DNA of 64,000 nucleotides from Mycobacteriales bacterium (GCA_035550055.1 DASZRO010000005.1:124001-188000); one strand, 5' to 3'. Shown: positions 49,797 through 58,538, numbered from the stretch's first letter. The notes: generated by a model from the sequence alone, not told the origin. Translations and numbers: made by a program.

Positions 49797-50920
49797 TCCA
49801 GCCAGACCATCGCGGTCGCCTGGATCGGCACGGTCGGCGTCGTGTCGTCGACGTGCAACACGGCATCACCGGTTGGCTGCACGTTGTACGCCGGGAAGTC
49901 CAAGCCGGCGTCGACGTACTTCGCCGGCTGCGTGATCACGGCCCCTGATCGGCTTCCCGCGACGACGAGCGAGTCGGACGCATACAGCTGCCAGCCGTGG
50001 CCGTCGTCGACGTAGACCGAACCGGCGGGCGTCTGCGACTCCGTCGTCGCCCAAATTGCGTACGGCGTGTCGGCCGCGAACGACAGCCCCTCCATGCGCT
50101 GGATCGGCGACGCCGCACCGGGGTGTCCGAGCGACACCGACTTCGACGCGTGAAGGCCGGAGATCGAGTACGCCTCGGAGATCGGCCCGACCCCACCGAA
50201 GTCGGTGTGGTCGCCCTGCTCGAAGATGACCTTGCGGCCGTCGGGATCGACCCAGCCCTGCTCGAGCGGCGCGCGCCTACCCTTGAACATCGACCCGGGG
50301 AAGGTGTGCAGGGGGGTCGAACGGCCGCGCAGGCTGAGCAGATCGATCCGTACCGGCTTGCCCGGCAACCCGAACCCACGCTGGTAGACGATGCCGGCCG
50401 GATCGGTGCCCCAGAACGTCGAGTCGTCGCGCGAGCTGGCCACGAGCCGAAGCACCGGGTGGGTCCCGTTGGTCGCCACCACCCACGCCTTGCCGTCGAG
50501 GTTGCTGACGACGAGTCGTTGGCCGACGAAGCCGACGGGTGCCGCGTCGTTCTTGCTGGTGTTGATCTTCACCGGCGTACCGTCGCCGCCGGGCCGCATC
50601 ACGATCCACGACGAGAAGTGCGACCCCACCTTGTCCTGCTCGGTCCACGCCAGCCACCCGCCGCCGGGGGAGGCCAACGGCCCGTACACGGTCGCGGTGC
50701 CGCCGGCCGGGGTGGTGACCGGGCCGATCGACTGCGACGACGCGACAGATCCGTCGGCGTCGACGGTGACCAGGTCGAGCTCGCCGGACGAGGTGACGTA
50801 GGCGAGCCGACCGACCGGAGCCGCAACCGCATCGCGACCAGTCGACGGCGACGCCGCCGCGGAGGGTACGACGAGTGTGGTGGGCATCACGGCCGCGAGC
50901 AGCACGATCATCTTGCGCAT
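49793..50920 (-). CDS. Secreted beta-propeller-like protein
   Basis: A 375-residue exported protein with signal MIVLLAAVMPTTLVVPSAAA. The mature part has repeated beta-strand blocks (GRLAYVTSSGELDLVTVD, GGWLAWTEQD, IVYQRGFGLPGKPVRIDLL) like TolB/WD40-type propellers, but no strict repeat. Function unknown. ATG 50920 is 17 bp from the divergent FAD monooxygenase start. Confidence 0.78.
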   Translation of the reverse strand: MRKMIVLLAAVMPTTLVVPSAAASPSTGRDAVAAPVGRLAYVTSSGELDLVTVDADGSVASSQSIGPVTTPAGGTATVYGPLASPGGGWLAWTEQDKVGSHFSSWIVMRPGGDGTPVKINTSKNDAAPVGFVGQRLVVSNLDGKAWVVATNGTHPVLRLVASSRDDSTFWGTDPAGIVYQRGFGLPGKPVRIDLLSLRGRSTPLHTFPGSMFKGRRAPLEQGWVDPDGRKVIFEQGDHTDFGGVGPISEAYSISGLHASKSVSLGHPGAASPIQRMEGLSFAADTPYAIWATTESQTPAGSVYVDDGHGWQLYASDSLVVAGSRSGAVITQPAKYVDAGLDFPAYNVQPTGDAVLHVDDTTPTVPIQATAMVWLD

Positions 50921-50937
50921 GACGACATGATGACCGA
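50921..50937. promoter_or_regulatory. 17-bp divergent intergenic region with symmetric core
   Basis: The gap is GACGA-CATGATG-ACCGA. CATGAT forward and CATCAT in reverse each keep A2 and T6 of a -10 and lie 6 nt before their ATG. Neither gene has an SD in the gap. Confidence 0.4.
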
Positions 50938-52023
50938 ATGCGGATCGCCGTGGTGGGCGCCGGCGTGGCCGGACTCACCGCGGCGCTGGCCCTACAGCGG
51001 GACGGCCACGAGGTGCGCGTCTACGAGCAGGCCGACGCGCTGCGCACCGGCGGCTTCGGACTCAACCTCTGGACGAACGCCGGAACGCTGCTCACCCAGT
51101 TGGGCGTCGAGATCCCGGGCGAGCCCTACGACCACATCAACTTCCGAGCCGGCGGCCGGCACCGGGCCGTGATGCCGATGCCGGCATCGGGCCTACCTCA
51201 CCTCAACGTCGAGCGCGGCCGGCTGGTGCGGGTCATCCACGAGCTCCTCGCCCGTGACACCGTCCGGTTCGACTCGGCGGTGACGCGCGCCGACGACCTG
51301 CTCGAAGCCGGCGCGGATCTCGTCGTCGCCGCGGACGGCGTCGGATCACGACTGCGACCGGACGTCGACCAGCAACAGCGGGCCGGCAAGCCGTGGGCGG
51401 TGTGGCAGGCGATCATCCCGACCGGGGGCGAGTTGATCGAGCCCGGCGGCGGAGCCGTCTCCCTCAGCGCCCGTCGCTTCTACGGCATCTGGCGGCAGCC
51501 CGACGGCGAGCTGTGCTGGTTCGTCGAGGAGCCGAGCCTGCCCCTCGACGCGACGGTGGACGAGGTGCTGGCCCGAGCCGCCGGTGACGACGACCCGCTG
51601 GTCAGGGACGTCGCGGCACTGACCCCGACCGGGGCGCTCGGGCAGTGGCTGGCTCGCGACCGCCGGCCGACTCGGCGCATGATCGGCGACCGGACGGTCG
51701 CCATAGGCGATGCCGCGCATCCGATGCTGCCCTGCATCGGTCAAGGCGCTTGTACGTCGATCGAGGACGGCGTCGCACTCGCCATCGCCCTGCGCGAACC
51801 TTCGATCGCCGATGCGCTGAATCGCTACCGCCAGTGGCGGCTTCCGATCACCCGAACCCGGGTTGCGACCGCGCGTCTCGCGTGCGTGTTGCGCCGGCCG
51901 AGTCCGGTCGCGACTGCCGTGGGCGCGACGCCCCTCGGAGTGCCTTTCGCCCATGTGTCGGGCGCCTGGATGCGGTTCGTGAACCGGCCCGACCGCCGGC
52001 TGGTCGCGGCAACGTCGGCCTAG
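50938..52023 (+). CDS. FAD-dependent monooxygenase (PHBH fold)
   Basis: A 361-residue flavoprotein hydroxylase. The Rossmann motif is [15 protein letters not shown] at residue 4, the DG motif VVAADGVGSRLRP near 130, and the GD motif AIGDAAHPMLPCIGQGAC near 257. Such enzymes hydroxylate aromatic or polyketide-like substrates with NAD(P)H. No regulator or catabolic partner is adjacent. ATG 50938 is the start, possibly leaderless. The stop overlaps the convergent Pro-rich gene. Confidence 0.93.
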   Translation: MRIAVVGAGVAGLTAALALQRDGHEVRVYEQADALRTGGFGLNLWTNAGTLLTQLGVEIPGEPYDHINFRAGGRHRAVMPMPASGLPHLNVERGRLVRVIHELLARDTVRFDSAVTRADDLLEAGADLVVAADGVGSRLRPDVDQQQRAGKPWAVWQAIIPTGGELIEPGGGAVSLSARRFYGIWRQPDGELCWFVEEPSLPLDATVDEVLARAAGDDDPLVRDVAALTPTGALGQWLARDRRPTRRMIGDRTVAIGDAAHPMLPCIGQGACTSIEDGVALAIALREPSIADALNRYRQWRLPITRTRVATARLACVLRRPSPVATAVGATPLGVPFAHVSGAWMRFVNRPDRRLVAATSA

Positions 52024-52712
52024 TCGCCGACCGGGTACGGCCGAGGCCGCCCACCGGGCGGTGGTGGCCGGCGCGGCGGGGGCGGCGGCAGCGGCGGCTC
52101 CCCCGCCTCGGCGCCACCGCCCGCCGGCCCGCCGACGGAACGAGCCGGCGGCGGGACGGGCGACGACGTGGGGGCAGCGACCACCGCGGGTGGCTCACCG
52201 CCGGTCGACGCGCTCAGCGAGGAAGACGCAGGCGGCGCAGTTGCCGCGACGTGGATCACCGGTACTCCCACCGCATTGCCGGGCCGTCGCGACGTCGACC
52301 GCGCGGCTGCGGCGACCGCGGGCGCCCATCGCTGCCGCGGCCCGGCGTCGTGAAGCGTAGCGACCGCCGGCGCGTCGGCGGGCCGGTGCGGGTGGTACGC
52401 CGGCAGCGGGCGGCTTCCGTCGGCGGCATCGGTCGCAGCGGCTGGCGCACCAGCAGCCGCGGGGTGCGCAGCGGAGTCGGCGCGAGCCGGCGTACCTCCC
52501 ACGCCGGGCGCTCGGAACACGAACGCGCGCCAGCCGTGAGCCGCGACCTGCTGCGCCGTCGCGAACGCCACCACCACCGCGATGGCGGTGGCGACCCCGA
52601 GCATGATCCGGCGAGCGCGGTCCTGGCGGGTGAGGGGCTTGGGCGCCACGTCGACCGTGTCGGCCCGACGTCCGATCGCCGGCCAGCCGATCGCGGACGA
52701 GGCTGCCGTCAT
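52020..52712 (-). CDS. Single-pass Pro/Ala-rich membrane protein
   Basis: A 230-residue protein. One membrane helix near residues 33-50 (RIMLGVATAIAVVVAFATAQ) follows a short cytoplasmic head. The rest is an extracellular low-complexity region of Ala/Pro/Ser ending in a poly-Pro tail (GEPPLPPPPPRRPPPPGGRP), which may cross the peptidoglycan. Its ATG overlaps the stop of the upstream haem-type membrane protein gene (TGATG), so the two likely act together. No known domain. Confidence 0.7.
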   Translation of the reverse strand: MTAASSAIGWPAIGRRADTVDVAPKPLTRQDRARRIMLGVATAIAVVVAFATAQQVAAHGWRAFVFRAPGVGGTPARADSAAHPAAAGAPAAATDAADGSRPLPAYHPHRPADAPAVATLHDAGPRQRWAPAVAAAARSTSRRPGNAVGVPVIHVAATAPPASSSLSASTGGEPPAVVAAPTSSPVPPPARSVGGPAGGGAEAGEPPLPPPPPRRPPPPGGRPRPYPVGD

Positions 52713-53536
52713 CAGTCGACCGGCCGTTGCACGAAGGCCTGGACGCCGCTGACCACGAGGTTGTGCACGAACGGCTCCAGCCCGTAGCCGACCAGCGCCA
52801 TGGCGACGACCACGGTCGCGGAGCGCGCGAGCCGGTGGGTCTGCGCGCGACGCGAGGCGGCGTACCACCGTCGCAGCTGAGGCAGCCGCAACGCCGCCAA
52901 CGGTGCACTGACCTCGATCGCCGCGACCGTCGGACCGTGAAACCCGAACAGCAACAGCAGGTGGACGACGATGGCCAGCCACACCACGTAGGTGATGCGA
53001 TGAACCTGCTTCCAGTACTTGCCGAGCGCTCGTTGCGCCCGGTGGTTCGCCGTCAGCGCGAGCGGGACGCACAGCAACGTCGCAAGCGTGCCCACCGCGA
53101 GGAACGTGTGACCCGTCACCCGCGTCATGAAGCCGCCGGGGAACCGGTTGCCGGTCACGATCGCGGCAGTCACGAGATCCGTGAGCGCGATCGCGAACAT
53201 CCCGAGCCCGTAGGTACGGCGAAGCGGCACATGCCATCGCCAGCCCGTCACGGTGGCCACCGGGGTGACGAGCACCATCAACACGAAACAGATGAAGGCG
53301 GCGTTGCCGAAGACGTCAGGGCCGGAGCTCGACAGATGCGCGACCGCTTCCGGCCGGCCCCGCAGCCCGGACACGACCTCGGGCGCCATCATCACGAAGG
53401 GCGCGACGATCGGCAGCCGGCAGGCCGCGAACCCGGCCCGCCTCGCCGCCGCGCCTCGTGCCTTCGCCGACAGGTGCGGCCGTGACCACCGCCCGGTGAA
53501 CTCCGGCAGGACGTCAGGCGCGATCGCCGATGCCAC
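52712..53536 (-). CDS. Ferric reductase-like haem membrane protein
   Basis: A 274-residue integral membrane protein with about six helices, including GHTFLAVGTLATLLCVPLAL and VHRITYVVWLAIVVHLLLLF. His residues in these helices (MTRVTGH, KQVHRITY, VVHLLLLF) fit a b-haem-binding ferric-reductase/MsrQ-like domain, but there is no FAD/NAD module, so electrons must come from another carrier. GTG 53536 has a strong GGAGGGGG SD. Co-transcribed with the Pro-rich protein gene that follows. Confidence 0.8.
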   Translation of the reverse strand: MASAIAPDVLPEFTGRWSRPHLSAKARGAAARRAGFAACRLPIVAPFVMMAPEVVSGLRGRPEAVAHLSSSGPDVFGNAAFICFVLMVLVTPVATVTGWRWHVPLRRTYGLGMFAIALTDLVTAAIVTGNRFPGGFMTRVTGHTFLAVGTLATLLCVPLALTANHRAQRALGKYWKQVHRITYVVWLAIVVHLLLLFGFHGPTVAAIEVSAPLAALRLPQLRRWYAASRRAQTHRLARSATVVVAMALVGYGLEPFVHNLVVSGVQAFVQRPVD

Positions 53537-53612
53537 GCTCCCCCTCCTCGCGACGAATCCGTCAGCTACCAGGGAGATCGCAGGTCGAGCGCAGTCCGTA
53601 ACAACGCGCGGG

Positions 53613-54512
53613 TCAGTAGTACCAGGGGTAGTTCGACCAGTCGGGGTCACGCCGCTGTAGGAACGCGTCGCGACCCTCGGCCGCTTCGTCCGTCATGTAG
53701 CCGAGCCGGGTCGCCTCGCCCGCGAACAGCTGCTGACCGACCAGCCCGTCGTCGATCGCGTTGAACGCGTACTTCAGCATCCGGATCCCCATAGGGCTCA
53801 TCGCGTTGACCTTTGCGGCCCATTCGAGGGCGACGCGCTCGAGGTCGGCATGGTCGACGACCGCGTTGACCATGCCCATGCGATGCGCGTCCTCGGCGGA
53901 GTACTCCTCACCGAGGAAGAAGATCTCGCGCGCGAACTTCTGACCCACTTGTCGAGCGAGGTACGCCGATCCGAACCCCCCGTCGAAACTGGCGACCTTG
54001 GCGTCGGTCTGCTTGAACTTCGCGTGCTGCCGGCTGGCGATCGTCAGGTCGCACACGACGTGCAGGCTGTGGCCGCCGCCGGCCGCCCAGCCTGGTACGA
54101 CGGCGATCACCACCTTCGGCATGAACCGGACCAGTCGTTGCACCTCGAGGATGTGAAGCCGCCCCGACCGCGCCGGGTCGATCGTGTCGGCGGAGTCGCC
54201 TTCGGCGTACTTGTAGCCATCTCGGCCGCGGATGCGCTGGTCACCGCCTGAGCAGAACGCCCAGCCGCCGTCCTTCGGCGACGGCCCGTTGCCGGTGATC
54301 AGGACGCAGCCGACGTCGGCGGACATCCGCGCGTGGTCGAGTGCGGCGTAGAGCTCGTCGACGGTCGAGGGCCGGAACGCGTTGCGGACCTCTGGCCGGT
54401 TGAAGGCGACCCGGACCGTGCCGGACGCCCGCGCCCGGTGGTAGGTGATGTCGGCGAAGTCGAAGCCGGGTACGACGTCCCACGCACCGGCGTCGAAGAT
54501 CTCGGAGACCAC
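53613..54512 (-). CDS. menB: 1,4-dihydroxy-2-naphthoyl-CoA synthase
   Basis: A 299-residue crotonase-fold enzyme that closes the second ring of menaquinone from o-succinylbenzoyl-CoA. VRVAFNRPEVRNAFRP, GWAFCSGGDQRIRGRDGY, PGWAAGGGHSLHVVCDLTI and the C-terminal FLQRRDPDWSNYPWYY are MenB-specific. The C-terminal tail and the length fit the mycobacterial form. GTG 54512 is the start. Other men genes are not in the window. Confidence 0.97.
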   Translation of the reverse strand: MVSEIFDAGAWDVVPGFDFADITYHRARASGTVRVAFNRPEVRNAFRPSTVDELYAALDHARMSADVGCVLITGNGPSPKDGGWAFCSGGDQRIRGRDGYKYAEGDSADTIDPARSGRLHILEVQRLVRFMPKVVIAVVPGWAAGGGHSLHVVCDLTIASRQHAKFKQTDAKVASFDGGFGSAYLARQVGQKFAREIFFLGEEYSAEDAHRMGMVNAVVDHADLERVALEWAAKVNAMSPMGIRMLKYAFNAIDDGLVGQQLFAGEATRLGYMTDEAAEGRDAFLQRRDPDWSNYPWYY

Positions 54513-54531
54513 GCGAAAAGGTTAGGCGCCG

Positions 54532-55425
54532 CTACGGCGTGAGGATCCCGGCGGTCCCGAGGAAGGCCACCTGGTCGGCCGCGACCTGCGCGGCGAGCGG
54601 GCGCTTCAGCAGCGCGAAGTGGTCCCCGTCGTAGCGGTGCAGCTCGCCGCGAGGCGCGCGCTCCGCGAGCTTCTCGACCGCCTTGTTGGAAGTCGTCACG
54701 TCGCTGTCGGCAAGGCCCACCCACAGCGGCTGCTGGACGCGACGAGCCTTCGCGACCGGCCGGAAGGTGGCAACCAGCAGGAAGATGCCCGGGGTGACCT
54801 CGTTGCGCCAGGTCGACTCCTGCGGCGCGCATGCCCTGAACCCGGCGAGCTCACCGGGCTTGGTCAGCGCAGCACGCCCTCCCGGCTCGGCCGCGACGGG
54901 GATGAGCACCCCGCTGCCGGCCAGGCTGGCGACAGCGCGCGGCACGATCCAGGCGCTCACCGACGGCGGCGTACCCAGCGCGCGGGCCACCCCGTCGACG
55001 AACGGGCAAACCGCGATCACGGCGGCCAGCGCCGGGTCGCCGGCCGCCAGCTCGACCGCGAAGCCTCCGCCGAAGGAGAACCCCCAGGCCACGACCCGCG
55101 CCGCGTCGATCCGCTCGTCGGCGCGCGCGAACCCGACCATCGCCCGCCAGTCGGCGCGCTGCGCCCGCATGGCGAACTTCTGCCGAGGCTGGCCGCCGGA
55201 GTCCCCGAAGTAGCGATAGTCGAACGCGAGCACCGCCACGCCCGCCGCGACAAACGCTTCGGCGTACGGCGCGAAACCGTCGTGACGCGTCATCGAGAAG
55301 CCCTGACCCATCACGACGCACGGATGCGGCCCCGGGCCCTCGGGCAGCAGGAACCACGCTGCCAGCGAGGTCTCACCCGAAGCGACCTTCACCTCTTGCG
55401 CCTGGCGCCAGATCTCTTCGGTCAC
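54532..55425 (-). CDS. Alpha/beta hydrolase (dienelactone-hydrolase/peptidase-like)
   Basis: A 297-residue alpha/beta-hydrolase. The nucleophile elbow is AWGFSFGGGFA (Ser of GFSFGG), the acid is in GLADSDVTTS, and the His in YDGDHFALL. VMGQGFSMTRHDGFAPYAEA and DYRYFGDSGGQPRQ are typical of the subfamily annotated near X-Pro dipeptidyl-peptidase/DLH hydrolases. Substrate unknown. GTG 55425; its promoter region faces the DGPF/ECF operon. Confidence 0.9.
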   Translation of the reverse strand: MTEEIWRQAQEVKVASGETSLAAWFLLPEGPGPHPCVVMGQGFSMTRHDGFAPYAEAFVAAGVAVLAFDYRYFGDSGGQPRQKFAMRAQRADWRAMVGFARADERIDAARVVAWGFSFGGGFAVELAAGDPALAAVIAVCPFVDGVARALGTPPSVSAWIVPRAVASLAGSGVLIPVAAEPGGRAALTKPGELAGFRACAPQESTWRNEVTPGIFLLVATFRPVAKARRVQQPLWVGLADSDVTTSNKAVEKLAERAPRGELHRYDGDHFALLKRPLAAQVAADQVAFLGTAGILTP

Positions 55426-55427
55426 GC

Positions 55428-55457
55428 TGTCGATTCTGCGTTACGCCGAGCGTCGTC
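55428..55457 (+). promoter_or_regulatory. ECF42-type autoregulatory promoter
   Basis: TGTCGA (55428-55433) followed after 17 bp by CGTC (55451-55454; a second CGTC at 55454-55457) matches the motif described for ECF42 sigma factors (TGTCGA at -35 and CGA/TC at -10). It lies 48 nt before the DGPF-type gene that precedes the sigma factor. Confidence 0.6.
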
Positions 55458-55465
55458 ATGATGTA

Positions 55466-55483
55466 GGTCCGGGAGCGCGGACC
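55466..55483. repeat. Small inverted repeat in the 5' leader
   Basis: GGTCCG (55466-55471) and CGGACC (55478-55483) form a perfect 6-bp stem with a 6-nt loop between the inferred promoter and the SD of the next gene. Confidence 0.45.
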
Positions 55484-55504
55484 GCTGAGCGAGAGGACAT
55501 CTCC

Positions 55505-55849
55505 ATGTCGCAGTACCTGATGCTGGTCTACGAAAGCGAGGCCAGCTTCGCGACCGCCGACGAGGCCACGCTGAACGAGATCATGGGCGGCCACAACGAG
55601 TTCTGGAACAAGCACCAGTCGGCGATCGCCGGCGGCAACGCGCTGGAGCCCACCACGACCGCCACGGTCGTACGGCCCAGCGGCAACGACTTCACGGTCA
55701 CCGACGGCCCGTTCGCCGAGACGAAGGAAGCTCTGGGCGGCTACTACCTCGTCGAGGCTGCCGACCTCGACGAGGCCATCGCCATCGCGAAGGACATCCC
55801 GGCGAAGTTCGGCTGCATCGAGATCCGGCCGATTCGCGTCTTCGGCTGA
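55505..55849 (+). CDS. YCII-related DGPF-type protein
   Basis: A 114-residue protein of the YCII/DGPF family with the diagnostic TDGPFAETKEALGGYYLVEA near residue 67. Such proteins are the standard genetic partners of ECF42 sigma factors. The fold is a dimeric barrel; biochemical role unknown. GAGAGGA lies about 6-8 nt before the ATG. The sigma factor starts 13 nt after its stop. Confidence 0.95.
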   Translation: MSQYLMLVYESEASFATADEATLNEIMGGHNEFWNKHQSAIAGGNALEPTTTATVVRPSGNDFTVTDGPFAETKEALGGYYLVEAADLDEAIAIAKDIPAKFGCIEIRPIRVFG

Positions 55850-55862
55850 GGTCTCCCATTTC

Positions 55863-57164
55863 GTGACCGACCCGGTCGACGTCGCCGTCGCCGTCGCCGA
55901 CGCGCATCGTCGTGAGTGGGCCTTCGTGGTCGCCGCGACGGTGCGCGTCGCCCGAAACATCGACCTGGCCGAGGAGTGCGTGCAGGACGCCTACGCCAAG
56001 GCCCTCGAAGCCTGGGCGCGCGAGGGCGTACCCGCCAAGCCGGGTGCGTGGCTCACCACCGTCGCCCGACGCCGCGCCACCGACGTGCTGCGCCGCGACG
56101 CCCGCTTTCAGCAACGCATGCCGCTGCTCGTCGAAGACGGCACCGGCCCCGACCCGGCAGAGTCCGAATACGGCGCGGAGATTCCCGACGACCGGCTTCG
56201 CCTGATCTTCACCTGCTGCCACCCGGCGCTGGCGCAGGAGTCACAGGTAGCGCTCACCTTGCGCCTGCTGTGCGGCCTGACGACGGCCGAGGTGGCGCGC
56301 GCGTTCCTCGTGACCGAGCCGACGATGGCGGCGCGGATCACCCGGGCGAAGAAGAAGATCAGTGCGGCCAAGATCCCCTACCGCGTGCCACCGCCCGAGG
56401 AACTGCCGGAGCGGCTGAGCGCGGTGCTCGCCGTCGTACACCTGCTCTTCACGACCGGCCACACCGCCCCGGCGGGTGAACGCCTCGTCCGCGGCGACCT
56501 CGTGAGCCGCGCCACGGACCTTGCCCGGATGCTGAACGGTCTGCTGCCGGGCGATCCGGGCGTGAGCGGTCTGCTGGCGCTGATCCTGTTGACCGACGCG
56601 CGTCGCCCCGCACGCACCGACCGGACCGGTCGCCTCGTCCTGCTGGAAGCCCAGGACCGGACGCAGTGGAACGCTGCCGCAATCGGTGAAGGTCTCGCGC
56701 TGGTCGCGCAGTCGATCAACAGTGGCCGCCCCGACCGCTACGCGCTCCAGGCGGCGATCGCGGCGGTCCATGCGAGGGCGACGACCTGGGAGGACACCGA
56801 CTGGGACGAGGTCGTGCGGCTCTACGACGCGTTGTGCGAGCTCTGGCCGTCGCCGGTCGTGGCACTCAACCGCGCCGTCGCGGTGAGCCTCGCCCGAGGC
56901 CCGCAGGCCGGGCTCGACGCGCTCGCCCAGATCGAGACAGCGCCTGCGCTGCGCGGCTACGCCTACCTACCGGCCGCCAAGGCGGACATGCTCGCCCGGC
57001 TCGGCCGCACCCGCGAAGCGGCCGCGGCGTACGAGTCCGCGATTGCGCTCACCGACAACGAGGTCGAGCGCGAGTTCCTGCGCAGCCGCCTTGCCCGAAG
57101 TAGCACACAACGTCACCTCGGAAACGGACACGAGGCGTACGGCGGGACAGATCTCAGCACTTAG
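55863..57164 (+). CDS. ECF42-group RNA polymerase sigma factor
   Basis: A 433-residue ECF sigma factor with a long C-terminal extension. Region 2 (NIDLAEECVQDAYAKALEAW, then KPGAWLTTVARRRATD) and region 4 (RLLCGLTTAEVARAFLVTEP) occupy the first 185 residues; PPPEELPERLSAVLAVVHLL opens the TPR-like extension typical of ECF42. Target genes usually include the DGPF neighbour and itself. The last 20 residues (after EFLRSRLA) are encoded by the left arm and interior of a 16-bp-armed inverted repeat, so the native C-terminus was probably altered by that element. Confidence 0.94.
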   Translation: MTDPVDVAVAVADAHRREWAFVVAATVRVARNIDLAEECVQDAYAKALEAWAREGVPAKPGAWLTTVARRRATDVLRRDARFQQRMPLLVEDGTGPDPAESEYGAEIPDDRLRLIFTCCHPALAQESQVALTLRLLCGLTTAEVARAFLVTEPTMAARITRAKKKISAAKIPYRVPPPEELPERLSAVLAVVHLLFTTGHTAPAGERLVRGDLVSRATDLARMLNGLLPGDPGVSGLLALILLTDARRPARTDRTGRLVLLEAQDRTQWNAAAIGEGLALVAQSINSGRPDRYALQAAIAAVHARATTWEDTDWDEVVRLYDALCELWPSPVVALNRAVAVSLARGPQAGLDALAQIETAPALRGYAYLPAAKADMLARLGRTREAAAAYESAIALTDNEVEREFLRSRLARSSTQRHLGNGHEAYGGTDLST

Positions 57165-57179
57165 TGTGCTACTTCGGGC
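57093..57179. repeat. 87-bp element with 16-bp inverted termini
   Basis: GCCCGAAGTAGCACAC (57093-57108) and its exact reverse complement (57164-57179) enclose 55 bp. Inside, CCTCG (57116-57120) and CGAGG (57131-57135) can pair. It overlaps the 3' end of the sigma factor gene, whose TAG is at 57162-57164, and lies between two convergent genes. It may be a mobile-type repeat unit or an unusual terminator. Confidence 0.75.
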
Positions 57180-57191
57180 GAAGCGGCGGCG

Positions 57192-58538
57192 TCAGACGGC
57201 GTCGACGGCGAGCAGCACCCAGGTGCCGTCGACGCCCTTGAGCGTGTGGGCTCCTCGATCGGTCAGGGAGAACCCGCCGCCGAGCACCAGGTCACGCACC
57301 GTGCTGGAGACGAGCACCTCGCCGGCGCCGGCCGCCGCCGCCACACGCGCGGCGACGTGCACCGCGAGACCGGCGATGTCATCACCACGACGTTCGATCT
57401 CGCCCGCGTGCAGCCCGGCCCGGATCGGGATCCCGGCCTCGGCGGTCGCCGCCATCATCGTCTGCGCGGCCCGCACGCCACGGCTCGGGATGTCGAACGT
57501 CGCAAGGAACCCGTCGCCCGTCGACTTCACCGGCGTACCGCCGTGCCGTTCGATCTCCTCGCGGATCAGCCGGTCGTGCCGGTCGAGCAGCTGCCGCCAG
57601 GTGGCGTCACCGAGCTCGGTCGCGCGTCGGGTCGAGTCGACGATGTCGGTGAACAGCACCGTGGCGAGCATCCGCTCCGCGACCTGTGAGACCCCTACTT
57701 TCCCGGTGAGGAAGCGCTCGGCCGCCGCGATGACCGGCTCGGCGTCGCCGACCCACGGCACGTGGTCGAAGCCGGCCAGCTCCACCAACTCCGCCCCCTC
57801 GATGTGTTCGGCGAGGTAACGACCGTGCGCCACGTCGACGATGAGCTCGTCGCTGCGATGGATGACCAGAGTTGGTGCGCTGATCGAGGACAAGACACTG
57901 CGTACGTCGATGTCGCGGATGTAGGCGAACGCGTCGCGGACTGCGCCGGGGCTCGCGCTGGCGCGCTCGTAGCCGGTCACCCACCTGCGGAAGCCGGCGT
58001 CGTCGGCGAGGCTCGGCATCCACATCGGAGTGAGCAGCGAGTCCGGCGTCGCCCACTTGTCCACCGCGTCCGCCGTCAACAGGTCGAACGTCGCCGCATC
58101 CAGGCCGTGCGGGTAGTCGGGTGCCTGGGTGAACCGGGCGCCGGTGCCGATGAGCAACAGCTTGTCGACCCGTTCCGGGTACGTCGCGGCGAACATCATC
58201 GCCATCGGACCGCCCTCTGAGATCCCGCCGAGGGAGGCGCGTTCCAGCCCCACCGCGTCCATGACGGCGCGGATGTCGTCGATCCGCTCTTCGATGCTGT
58301 GGAAGCCGCTGCCGCGATCTGACAGGCCGCTGCCCCGCTTGTCGAAATGGGTGACGGTCGCGAAGTCACCGAACCGCTGCAAGAAGCGGGGGTAGAGCCC
58401 GGTCGGGTCAGCCCACAGCGCCTCGATGTTCTGGACGAACGGCGGTACGCCGACCAGCGCTGGGCCACTGCCCCAACTCTGGAAGGCGATGTGCACGTCA
58501 CCGCTGCGGGCGTACCGGATCTCGGGGATCGATTGCAT
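57192..58538 (-). CDS. Alpha/beta hydrolase fused to class III adenylate/guanylate cyclase
   Basis: A 448-residue fusion. Residues 1-280 are an alpha/beta hydrolase (FDKRGSGLSDRGSG, nucleophile GGISEGGPMA, C-terminal GFDHVPWVGD). Residues 290-448 are a class III cyclase (LFTDIVDSTRRATELGD, KSTGDGFLATFD, HAGEIERRGDDIAGLAVHVA). The mycobacterial Rv1900c/LipJ family has this order. It would make cAMP in response to a ligand bound by the hydrolase part. ATG 58538 is used; the longer frame is antisense to the neighbouring gene. Confidence 0.93.
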   Translation of the reverse strand: MQSIPEIRYARSGDVHIAFQSWGSGPALVGVPPFVQNIEALWADPTGLYPRFLQRFGDFATVTHFDKRGSGLSDRGSGFHSIEERIDDIRAVMDAVGLERASLGGISEGGPMAMMFAATYPERVDKLLLIGTGARFTQAPDYPHGLDAATFDLLTADAVDKWATPDSLLTPMWMPSLADDAGFRRWVTGYERASASPGAVRDAFAYIRDIDVRSVLSSISAPTLVIHRSDELIVDVAHGRYLAEHIEGAELVELAGFDHVPWVGDAEPVIAAAERFLTGKVGVSQVAERMLATVLFTDIVDSTRRATELGDATWRQLLDRHDRLIREEIERHGGTPVKSTGDGFLATFDIPSRGVRAAQTMMAATAEAGIPIRAGLHAGEIERRGDDIAGLAVHVAARVAAAAGAGEVLVSSTVRDLVLGGGFSLTDRGAHTLKGVDGTWVLLAVDAV

